Shown: positions 44,683 through 51,920 of the stretch, piece after piece
Layout: the number at the start of each line of letters is the position of its first letter
How positions within the stretch are numbered: the first letter of the stretch is position 1
Notes under the pieces: generated by a model
The model's database searches: none
Seen by the model: only the letters and a program-made list of their open reading frames with translations
Told to the model about the DNA's origin: nothing
Program-made: the position numbers and the translations under genes
Source: Limisphaerales bacterium
Lineage (GTDB): Bacteria; Verrucomicrobiota; Verrucomicrobiia; Limisphaerales; SXTU01
DNA length: 64,000 nt
Direction: 5' to 3'
Assembly: GCA_009773355.1 (NCBI GenBank)
Contig: WRPG01000002.1
Span: 128,391 to 192,390, forward strand

Positions 44683-45204
44683 TCACTGGCCGAGGATAAT
44701 CCGCACTGCCTCGGGTAAATTCCTGACGGTGAAGTCCGGCGCGTCGCGCAGCACCTCGGCATAGCCGTAATCCACGAAAATCGTCCGGCAACCGGCGGCC
44801 TTGCCCGCCGACACATCCCGCCAGCGGTCGCCGACCATGAACGACTCGGCGAGGGACAAGCCCAGTTCGCGCGCGGCGTTGGTGAGCAGGCCCGGCTTGG
44901 GCTTGCGGCAATCGCAAGCGTCGGCATCCACATGGCGGCAGACGCGGATGTCGTCCAGCGGCAGCTCGCGGCGCAGACGCTCGTGCATGGCGTCGAGCAC
45001 GGCTCGGTCGAGCTTCCCCGTCGCCACGTCGGGCTGGTTCGTCACCACGACCAGCCGCCAGCCTGCGGACTTCAGCTCGCGCGTCGCCTCGATCACGCCG
45101 GGCAGCAACTCCAAATCCTCCAGCCGGCGCGGGGCGAAAGGCTTGCCGTCGCGCGTCTCCGACCGCGTCAGCACGCCGTCGCGGTCGAGAAAGACGGCAC
45201 GCAT
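44683..45204 (-). CDS. gmhB: D-glycero-D-manno-heptose 1,7-bisphosphate phosphatase
   Basis: A 173-residue HAD-family phosphatase. It has the nucleophile motif FLDRDGVL, VVVTNQPDVATG, the zinc-binding cysteine/histidine loop CRHVDADACDCRKPKPG typical of GmhB, and FMVGDRWRDVSAG. It removes the C7 phosphate of heptose 1,7-bisphosphate after the kinase step. It lies 29 bases before the transaldolase gene. Confidence 0.92.
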   Translation of the reverse strand: MRAVFLDRDGVLTRSETRDGKPFAPRRLEDLELLPGVIEATRELKSAGWRLVVVTNQPDVATGKLDRAVLDAMHERLRRELPLDDIRVCRHVDADACDCRKPKPGLLTNAARELGLSLAESFMVGDRWRDVSAGKAAGCRTIFVDYGYAEVLRDAPDFTVRNLPEAVRIILGQ

Positions 45205-45226
45205 CACTCAGCGGGGGAAAGGGCGG

Positions 45227-45463
45227 AAACCACGAATGGACACGAAGGAACACGAACGCTGAAAACTCTGGAGGCTGCGCCTGCACCAGCGATGGTAGGG
45301 CGCGCTGTCCTCAGCGCGCCGCCGAAATCTTGTGGCGTGCGGGTCCTCGCGGCGGGGTGAGGACACCCCGCCCTACCATCGCCGGCCCCGGAGCGCGCTC
45401 CGGGAAAATGCACGGGCTGACTTCCTCCCCATTCGTGTCTCTTCGTGTCCATTCGTGGTTAAA
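45227..45463. repeat. nested repeat: decamer arms enclosing a REPIN-like element (family e)
   Basis: Outer arms at 45227-45257 (CACGAATGGA, CACGAAGGAA, CACGAACG) and 45431-45463 (CATTCGTGTC, TCTTCGTGTC, CATTCGTGGT) are inverted 10-bp-step arrays. Inside, 14-base arms (45289-45302 and 45369-45382) start a GTAG element with hairpins GGCGCGCTG-TCCT-CAGCGCGCC and GGCGGGGTG-AGGA-CACCCCGCC, whose stems differ by paired changes. An 18-base palindrome lies at 45387-45404. The whole gmhA-gmhB gap (45205-45472) is made of this. Confidence 0.85.
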
Positions 45464-45472
45464 TCAGCCAGC

Positions 45473-46081
45473 TCAGGCTTTTTTGGCTTCGAGGCCTTCC
45501 CACTTGTTGGCCTGCATCAGCACCGCCGGGTGCGTGACCAGGCAATGCCAGATCACTGCCTGAAACGCCTCCGCGTGCGGTGTGATTGCGTTCGCGTCCA
45601 CCGTCGGCACCACCACCACGACATCGCCCGCCTTCTTCGTGTAGCCGCCGTCGCGGCCCACGATACCGAACACCTTCAGCCCGCGCTTCTTCGCCTCGTC
45701 CACCGCGCGGACGAGGTTCGGGCTGACGTTGCGCACCGCGTCCCCGCCGCCGACTGAGAAAATCATGATCGCGTCGCGCTCGTTGGCGCGGCTGACCTTG
45801 AGCCAGCCCTCGAAGACCGTGGGCCAGCCCTCGTCGTTCGTGCGCGCGGTCAGCTCGGCCACGTTGTCGCACGGGCTGTAGGCTTCGATGCCGCCGAGCT
45901 TGCGGAAATCATTCACCGCATGGCTGCAGTTGGCCGCGCTGCCGCCGACGCCGAGGAGGAAGAGCCGTCCGCCGCGCTCGCGCAGGGCCGCGAGTTCGAG
46001 CGCCAACCGGTCAATCTGGGCCGCGTCCAGCGCGGCGGCGATCTGCCGGACCTGGTCGAGATACGTTTGCGCGTGCGTCAT
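45473..46081 (-). CDS. gmhA: sedoheptulose 7-phosphate isomerase (SIS domain)
   Basis: A 202-residue SIS-domain protein with the phosphosugar-binding GVGGSAANCSHAVNDF, IMIFSVGGGDAVRNVSPNLVRAV and a final HPAVLMQANKWEG. It converts sedoheptulose 7-phosphate to heptose 7-phosphate. It is the first gene of the minus-strand cluster, divergent from the DUF1552 gene, so a promoter for the cluster should lie in 46082-46220. Confidence 0.88.
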   Translation of the reverse strand: MTHAQTYLDQVRQIAAALDAAQIDRLALELAALRERGGRLFLLGVGGSAANCSHAVNDFRKLGGIEAYSPCDNVAELTARTNDEGWPTVFEGWLKVSRANERDAIMIFSVGGGDAVRNVSPNLVRAVDEAKKRGLKVFGIVGRDGGYTKKAGDVVVVVPTVDANAITPHAEAFQAVIWHCLVTHPAVLMQANKWEGLEAKKA

Positions 46082-46220
46082 GCGCCCTTGTCGTAGCAGG
46101 AGCCGGTTGATTTGAAAACTACGGTGTTCATCGGAGCGCCGATCCGTCGCAATGGAACTGTCGGCGGCGGCGTCCATCCCTGTGTATGCACCGGTTTCAA
46201 GAGTCTCAACCAGGCAGGAC

Positions 46221-47486
46221 GTGAACGCGCTCACCCGCCGCACCTTCCTTCGCGCCGCCGGCGTCTCGCTCGCGTTGCCGATGCTGGAATCGCTCCAGCC
46301 GCGCGCCTTCGCTGCCGGCAAGTCTGCACCGATTCGCCGGATGCTCTTCATTTGCACGCCGCTAGGGGTGCATCCCGCGAACTTCTTTCCGACTGAGGCG
46401 GGCCGCGATTACGCGCTCTCGCCGTATCTGGAGGTGCTCAAGGATTTCCGCAACGACTTCACCGTGATGTCCGGCCTCGCGCATCCCGAGGTCGGGTCGA
46501 GCCACGATTCCATCTTCAGTTTCCTCACCGGCGCACCGCATCCGGAGATTCGCGCGGGCTTCCGCAACAGCATTTCCGTGGACCAGTTCGCCGCCGAGCG
46601 CATCGGCGGGCAGACGCGTTTTCCCAGCCTGTCGCTCTCGGCGGAGGGCTTTGGGCTTTCGTGGACGCGCAGCGGCGCGCTCGTGCCGCCGGACTTGTAT
46701 CCGGCGAATGTCTTCGCCCGCCTCTTCCTCGAAGGCCGGCCCGACGAGGTGCAGGCGCAGGCGCGGCGGTTGCGCGACGGCCAGAGCATCCTCGACACCG
46801 TGCGCGAGCAGGCCCGGCGCTTGCAGCCGTCGCTCGGCACGCGCGACCGCGAGAAGATGGACGAGTATTTCACCAGCGTCCGCGAGCTGGAGCAGCGCAT
46901 GGTCACGAACGAGGAGTGGTCCAAGAAGCCCAAGCCGAAGGTGGAGGCGAAACCGCCGCAGAACGTCATGAACTCCGCCGACCTCATCGGCAAAAACCGG
47001 AGCATGTTCGACCTCATCCACCTCGCGTTGCAGACCGACTCCACGCGGCTCATCTCGATGCTCCTCCTCGGCACCAGCCTCGTGCCGCCGATTCCAGGTG
47101 TCTCGCAGGGCCACCACGACCTCTCGCACCACGGCCAAGACCCGGTGAAGCTCGCGCAGCTCAAGACACTGGAAGTCGAGAAGATGAAGACGCTCGTCGA
47201 ACTGCTCACGAAGCTGAAGCAGAGCGAGGAACAGGGCGAAAGCCTTCTGAACCGGACCATGGTTTTCTTCAGCAGCAACCTCGGCAACGCGAGCAACCAC
47301 TCCACGCGCAACCTCCCCGTTCTCCTCGCAGGCGGCGGCTTCAAGCACGGCCAGCACCTCGCCTTCGACCCGAAGTCCCCGCCGCCGCTCTGCAACCTCT
47401 ACGTCTCCATGCTCCAGCGCATGGGCATCGAGGCGGAGAAGTTCAGCTCCGGCACCGGGCCGTTGAAGGGGTTGGACATGGTCTGA
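46221..47486 (+). CDS. DUF1552 protein with twin-arginine signal
   Basis: A 421-residue exported protein. The N-terminus LTRRTFLRAAGVSLALPMLE is a twin-arginine signal. Conserved DUF1552 parts are RMLFICTPLGVHPANFFP, SGLAHPEVGSSHDS, the VDQFAAERIG line and HHDLSHHG, followed by MVFFSSNLGNASNHSTRNLPVLLAGGG. The family is related to the alkaline-phosphatase-like DUF1501 group; activity unknown. GTG at 46221 puts the Tat motif at the N-terminus; an in-frame ATG lies at 46152. The next gene starts 50 bases downstream. Confidence 0.85.
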   Translation: MNALTRRTFLRAAGVSLALPMLESLQPRAFAAGKSAPIRRMLFICTPLGVHPANFFPTEAGRDYALSPYLEVLKDFRNDFTVMSGLAHPEVGSSHDSIFSFLTGAPHPEIRAGFRNSISVDQFAAERIGGQTRFPSLSLSAEGFGLSWTRSGALVPPDLYPANVFARLFLEGRPDEVQAQARRLRDGQSILDTVREQARRLQPSLGTRDREKMDEYFTSVRELEQRMVTNEEWSKKPKPKVEAKPPQNVMNSADLIGKNRSMFDLIHLALQTDSTRLISMLLLGTSLVPPIPGVSQGHHDLSHHGQDPVKLAQLKTLEVEKMKTLVELLTKLKQSEEQGESLLNRTMVFFSSNLGNASNHSTRNLPVLLAGGGFKHGQHLAFDPKSPPPLCNLYVSMLQRMGIEAEKFSSGTGPLKGLDMV

Positions 47487-47535
47487 TGTGGGCGTTGCGT
47501 CCGCCCGTCATTGCCGCCAGCATTGACACAGACTA

Positions 47536-49539
47536 TTGAACGCACTTCGTTCCATCCTGAGGCTCGCGGTGGTTTGCCTTGCCGTTGGCATCACGTCTGG
47601 CTTCGCCGCGACGCCTTCGCTCGAAGCGGGGCGCAAGCATTGGGCCTTTCAACCAGTGCGCGCGGTCCAACTTCCAACGGTGAAGGACGCGACGTGGTCG
47701 CGGAACGACGTGGACCGGTTCATTCTCGCGGCGCTGGAAGCGAAAGGACTGAAACCGTCACCGGAAGCAGACCGGCGCACGTTGATTCGCCGAGTGACGT
47801 TTGACCTCATCGGCTTGCCACCGACGCCGGAGGAGGTCGAGGCGTTCGTGCGTGATACTTCGCCGCAGGCTTGGGAGCGCGTCGTGGACCGACTGCTCGC
47901 CAGCCCGCACTACGGCGAGCGCTGGGGGCGGCACTGGCTGGACCTGGCGCGCTACGCGGACAGCAGCGGCTTCCACAACGATCTGGACCGGCCGCACGCG
48001 TGGCGATACCGCGATTACGTCATCCGCAGCTTCAACGAGGACAAGCCCTACGCGCGGTTCATCGCCGAGCAACTCGCGGGCGACGAGGTGCCGGGCGCAA
48101 GCGAGGAAACGCTCGTGGCCACCGGCTTCTGCCGCAACGGCCCGACCAACGACGACAACATGGGCAACAACAAGGAGCAGTATCGCCTCGACGAGCTGGA
48201 TGACGTGATCTCCACCACCTCGACGGTCTTCCTCGGCCTCACGGTGGGCTGCGCTCGCTGCCACGACCACAAGTATGACCCGGTCACGAGCGCGGATTAC
48301 TACAGCCTGCTCGCGGTCTTCAATGGCACGGTAAAGAAGGGCGTGCCGAAGGAGAGCGACGAGAAGGACAAGGCGAAGGAGTTGGTGAAGTTGCAGGCGC
48401 TCATCGAGACAAAGGCAACAGTGCCGCCGACCTATTTGCTTCGTCGCGGCAGCCTGCAAAACAAGGGGCCGGAAGTCCCGCCCGCCGCGCCGCTGGTGCT
48501 CGTGTCGAACCCGCTTCGCTTCCCGGAGCCAGCGGCGGACGCGAAGTCCTCGGGCCGCCGCCGCACGCTCGCAGAATGGATTGCCGCGCCGGACAACCCG
48601 CTGACGTGGCGCGTGCTGGCGAACCGCATCTGGCAGCATCACTTCGGGCAAGGGCTGGTCGCGACGGCGAGCAACTTTGGCTTCAACGGCACGCGGCCCA
48701 CGCACCCGGAGCTGCTCGATTTCCTCGCAGCCCGGCTGGTCGCGGAGGGCGGAAGGTGGAAGCCGTTGCACAAACTGATTCTGATGTCGGCCACGTATGG
48801 GCAGGAGGTGGGGGGAAGTAATCAGTATGCAGTGGTCAGTGTTCAGTCAGGGACGCGCCCGGCTGCCGAGCGCCCTACTGAACACTGGACACTGAATACT
48901 GAACACTCTCGGGCCGCCGTCCTCGACCCCGACAACACCCTCCTCTGGCGTGCGAACCTCCAGCGCCTCTCCGCCGAGTCATTGCGCGACAGCATCCTCT
49001 CCGTCAGCGGGAAGCTGAACCCGCAGCTCGGCGGGCCGGGCATCAAGCCGCGCATCCGGGCCGACCTGCTCACGGCCAGTCAGCGCAACAAGTGGCCCAC
49101 GCTCACCACCGAGGGGCCGGCGCAGTGGCGACGCAGCGTCTATATCTACGTGAAGCGCCAGTTGCTCATGCCGATGATGGAACTCTTCGACGCGCCCACG
49201 ACCACGGACAGTTGCGCCGAACGCACCAAGAGCGTGGTGCCCACCCAGGCGCTGGTGCTGATGAACGATGAGTTCGTCGAGGACCACGCGGGTTTTCTCG
49301 CGCAGCGCGCTGCAACGGACGTGGGCGGGGATTTGTCCAAGGCGATTGAGCGAATGCATCAGCTCGCACTCGCCCGCGTGCCAACAGCGGAACGGCTGCG
49401 TCAAGCAACGGGGTTTGTCACCGCCCGCGAGTCGGTCTACGAGAAAGAGGCCGGAGCGAAGGAAGCGCCCCGCCAGCGCGCGCTCACGGACCTCGCGCAT
49501 GTGCTCTTCAACAGCAGCGAGTTCATCACCATCGAATGA
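47536..49539 (+). CDS. DUF1549/DUF1553 (PSD1) protein with in-frame repeat
   Basis: A 667-residue exported protein (signal LRLAVVCLAVGITSGFA). DUF1549 comes first with RNDVDRFILAALEAKGL, LIGLPPTPEEV, YGERWGRHWLDLARYADSSG and a haem-binding-like CARCHDHK. DUF1553 follows with LAEWIAAPDNPLTWRV, NRIWQHHFGQGLV and DPDNTLLWRANLQRLSAE. At residues about 429-458 a heptamer repeat adds about 30 residues between MSATYGQ and the DPDN segment, where relatives have only a short link. Translation starts at a TTG. The stop overlaps the DUF1501 gene start by four bases (ATGA), the usual pairing. Confidence 0.88.
   Translation: MNALRSILRLAVVCLAVGITSGFAATPSLEAGRKHWAFQPVRAVQLPTVKDATWSRNDVDRFILAALEAKGLKPSPEADRRTLIRRVTFDLIGLPPTPEEVEAFVRDTSPQAWERVVDRLLASPHYGERWGRHWLDLARYADSSGFHNDLDRPHAWRYRDYVIRSFNEDKPYARFIAEQLAGDEVPGASEETLVATGFCRNGPTNDDNMGNNKEQYRLDELDDVISTTSTVFLGLTVGCARCHDHKYDPVTSADYYSLLAVFNGTVKKGVPKESDEKDKAKELVKLQALIETKATVPPTYLLRRGSLQNKGPEVPPAAPLVLVSNPLRFPEPAADAKSSGRRRTLAEWIAAPDNPLTWRVLANRIWQHHFGQGLVATASNFGFNGTRPTHPELLDFLAARLVAEGGRWKPLHKLILMSATYGQEVGGSNQYAVVSVQSGTRPAAERPTEHWTLNTEHSRAAVLDPDNTLLWRANLQRLSAESLRDSILSVSGKLNPQLGGPGIKPRIRADLLTASQRNKWPTLTTEGPAQWRRSVYIYVKRQLLMPMMELFDAPTTTDSCAERTKSVVPTQALVLMNDEFVEDHAGFLAQRAATDVGGDLSKAIERMHQLALARVPTAERLRQATGFVTARESVYEKEAGAKEAPRQRALTDLAHVLFNSSEFITIE
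48823..48907. repeat. inverted heptamer array, family B, in frame in the DUF1553 gene
   Basis: The left arm has four steps (CAGTATG, CAGTGGT, CAGTGTT, CAGTCAG, 48823-48850). The right arm has ACTGAAC, ACTGGAC, ACTGAAT, ACTGAAC and ACT (48877-48907). The arms pair. The reading frame passes through the whole element without a stop. Confidence 0.88.
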
Positions 49540-50951
49540 ACCTGACCCGCAGACGAATGCTTCAGTTGGGCGGCGGCGGCTTCGGCGCGCTGGCGCTGAA
49601 CTCGCTGTTGCACGCGGATGGCGCGCTGGCCGCGCCGGCTTCTACGAACCCGCTGTCCGCGCACCCGCCGCACTTCGCCCCGCGCGCCAAGTCCGTCATC
49701 TTCCTCTTCATGTATGGCGGGCCGAGCCATGTGGACTTGTTCGACCCCAAGCCCGAGCTGGAGAAGTGGCACGGCAAGGCGATTCCCGTCTGGAAGCCCG
49801 AGGACGCGTTCATGGGCCGCAAGACCCAGAACGTGGCGATGAAGAGCTACTTCCAGTTCGCCAAGCACGGCGCGGCGGGCATTGACATTGCGGAGACGTA
49901 TCCGCACCTCGCGCGCCAGGCGGACGACTTGTGCGTCATCCGCTCGATGCACACAGAGAGCAACAACCACGGCCCCGCGCTCTTCCAGATGAACAGCGGC
50001 TTTGTGTTGCCGGGCCGTCCGAGCATGGGCTCGTGGGTGACTTACGGACTCGGCTCCGAAAGCGAGAATCTCCCCGCCTACGTGGTGCTGCTCGACCACC
50101 AGGGCGCGCCAGTGAACGGGGCGTTGAACTGGTCGAACGGTTTCATGCCCGCCGCGTTTCAAGGCGTGCCGTTCCGTTCGAGCGGCGACCCCATCGCCTA
50201 CCTCACGCCGCCGAAGAACGTTTCCGCCAGCCAGCAGCGCGCACGCCTCGACCTGCTCCGCCAGTGGAACGAGGAATACGCCGCCGCGAACCCCGCCGAG
50301 TCCAGCCTCGCCGCGCGGATCGCGAGCTATGAGCTGGCGTTCCGCATGCAGATGAGCGCCGCCGAGTGCGTGGATGTCGCACGCGAGCCGGAATCCATCC
50401 GCAAGCTCTACGGCCTCGACCGTCCGGTCACGCAGCACTTCGGGCGCAACTGCCTGCTGGCCCGCCGGCTCGTCGAGCGCGGCGTGCGTTTCGTGCAGCT
50501 CTATAGCGGCGGCAACGAAGGTCCGAAGGCGTGGGACGCGCACGACGATCTGAAGAAGAACCACGACCTCCACTGCGCGGAGACGGACCAGCCCATCGCC
50601 GCGCTGCTGAATGACTTGAAGGCCACGGGCCTGCTGGATACGACCCTCGTCATCTGGGGCGGCGAGTTCGGGCGTTCACCGGTCGCTGAAAATGGCAAGG
50701 GCCGCGACCATCACCCCAAAGGCTTCACGATGTGGATGGCCGGCGGCGGCATTCGCGGTGGCATGATCCACGGCGCGACGGACGAGTTTGGCTACAGCGC
50801 GGTGGAGAAGCCCGTCTCCGTCCCCGACCTGCACGCGACGATTCTCCACCAACTTGGCCTGAACCACGAGCAGCTCACCTATCGCAACACCGGCCGCGAC
50901 TACCGCCTCACCGACGTGAGTGGCGAGATCGTGCGAGAGCTGCTGGCGTAG
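49536..50951 (+). CDS. DUF1501 protein
   Basis: A 471-residue protein with an N-terminal twin-arginine-like signal (LTRRRMLQLGGGGFGALAL). Conserved DUF1501 parts: VIFLFMYGGPSHVDLFDPKPEL, SFRSMHTES-type ICVIRSMHTES, MNSGFVLPGRPSMGSW, VIWGGEFGRSP and the metal-ligand-like GRDHHPKGFTMWMAGGGIRGG. The family is structurally related to alkaline phosphatase/sulfatase enzymes; the reaction is unknown. It is coupled to the DUF1553 gene. Its end overlaps the end of the convergent nucleotidyltransferase gene by 44 bases. Confidence 0.88.
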   Translation: MNLTRRRMLQLGGGGFGALALNSLLHADGALAAPASTNPLSAHPPHFAPRAKSVIFLFMYGGPSHVDLFDPKPELEKWHGKAIPVWKPEDAFMGRKTQNVAMKSYFQFAKHGAAGIDIAETYPHLARQADDLCVIRSMHTESNNHGPALFQMNSGFVLPGRPSMGSWVTYGLGSESENLPAYVVLLDHQGAPVNGALNWSNGFMPAAFQGVPFRSSGDPIAYLTPPKNVSASQQRARLDLLRQWNEEYAAANPAESSLAARIASYELAFRMQMSAAECVDVAREPESIRKLYGLDRPVTQHFGRNCLLARRLVERGVRFVQLYSGGNEGPKAWDAHDDLKKNHDLHCAETDQPIAALLNDLKATGLLDTTLVIWGGEFGRSPVAENGKGRDHHPKGFTMWMAGGGIRGGMIHGATDEFGYSAVEKPVSVPDLHATILHQLGLNHEQLTYRNTGRDYRLTDVSGEIVRELLA

Positions 50952-51705
50952 CCGGGTTAGCCGGCAGTTCAACTGCTTTATTGGGTCCGCGACCATCCCT
51001 GCGGTTGTGACGGAGCTTTTCCAACTCCCCGCGCAAGGGCAGCCAGTAGGCTTTGTCCCGCTGGCGTTCGTCCATTTCTTCGGCCAGCAACGCCTGCTCC
51101 AATCCGCCCGCGCTCCCGGTTTGCGCGTGCGCGAGCAGGGGGCGTTGCCTGACCAGCCGGCGGCAAACAGCCGGATGACGGCTGGCGAGTTCCCGGAGCA
51201 GCTCCGGGGTGCGGAGCTGTTGAAACCAGAAGCGGAGCCGCGCGGCTGACGGGTTCCTCCAGTGCGTGAAAAAATGGGCCTCGAGCAGGCGCCGGATCAT
51301 CGGCCAGTCCTTGTCGCGCTGGGTTTTCTTGGCCTGCACCAAGTCGGGCAGGGAAAGCAGGTCGCATTTTTCGCCGCCGGAAAGTTCCAGCGTCGTCCGG
51401 CGCCGCCAGAGTTTGTCGAAGGGATCAACCCCGCGCATTTTGGACATCACGTCCACCCGCATTCGCAGCGCATCGGGATGCTGGCACCGAAAGTGAACGG
51501 CGTGCCCGCGCCGGAGGTATTTCAGGGCGAAGGGCGGCACGGCGATGGACTCGGCCCGCAGGTCGGCGAGCGCCTTGCGCAGCCGCGCGAGGTTCGCCGC
51601 GTCGGCCAGGATGGCGAAATCCGTGTCGCGGCTAAACTCGGCCGCGCCGTAAAACACGCACGCTTGTCCGCCCATGAGCAGGGCGCGGACGCGATGCGCG
51701 CGCAT
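50908..51705 (-). CDS. nucleotidyltransferase-fold protein
   Basis: A 265-residue protein with the nucleotidyltransferase motif ALLMGGQACVFYGAAEFSRDTDFAIL, which has a glycine pair followed by Asp-x-Asp. A region VDVMSKMRGVDPFDKLW and a helical C-terminal half follow. Similar proteins occur in AbiEii/MNT-type toxin-antitoxin pairs. The start at 51705 is the first ATG before the conserved block, though the real start may be upstream since the frame stays open to 51840. It overlaps the small upstream gene by 74 bases in another frame. Confidence 0.7.
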   Translation of the reverse strand: MRAHRVRALLMGGQACVFYGAAEFSRDTDFAILADAANLARLRKALADLRAESIAVPPFALKYLRRGHAVHFRCQHPDALRMRVDVMSKMRGVDPFDKLWRRRTTLELSGGEKCDLLSLPDLVQAKKTQRDKDWPMIRRLLEAHFFTHWRNPSAARLRFWFQQLRTPELLRELASRHPAVCRRLVRQRPLLAHAQTGSAGGLEQALLAEEMDERQRDKAYWLPLRGELEKLRHNRRDGRGPNKAVELPANPATPAALARSRHSRR

Positions 51706-51862
51706 CGAAGAAAGGACTTTGCGTATCGGGTTCGGGATCAAGCGAGCCTCCGAGCGCGAGATAGATCTGCCAGACCCGCTCGCTCTCCAGCCAGCGTTGG
51801 ACTGGGGTGAGCCGATACCACTCGGCCCACTCGCCGCCAACCAGTTCTTCCGGCTGAATCAT
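51632..51862 (-). CDS. small protein paired with the nucleotidyltransferase
   Basis: A 76-residue protein starting MIQPEELVGGEWAEWYRLTP with QRWLESERVWQIYLALGGSLDPEPDTQSPFF after it. The middle is helical and charged, with tryptophans; the end is basic. It lies directly before the nucleotidyltransferase and overlaps it, the layout of a two-gene toxin-antitoxin or regulatory cassette. The overlap and the conserved-looking core support it as a gene; the function is unknown. Confidence 0.6.
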   Translation of the reverse strand: MIQPEELVGGEWAEWYRLTPVQRWLESERVWQIYLALGGSLDPEPDTQSPFFDARASRPRPAHGRTSVRVLRRGRV

Positions 51863-51920
51863 GGAGATTAAATATCAGCCTCGGGCTGTGGTGTAAACGA
51901 TGCCGGTTCAGGCGGACACG

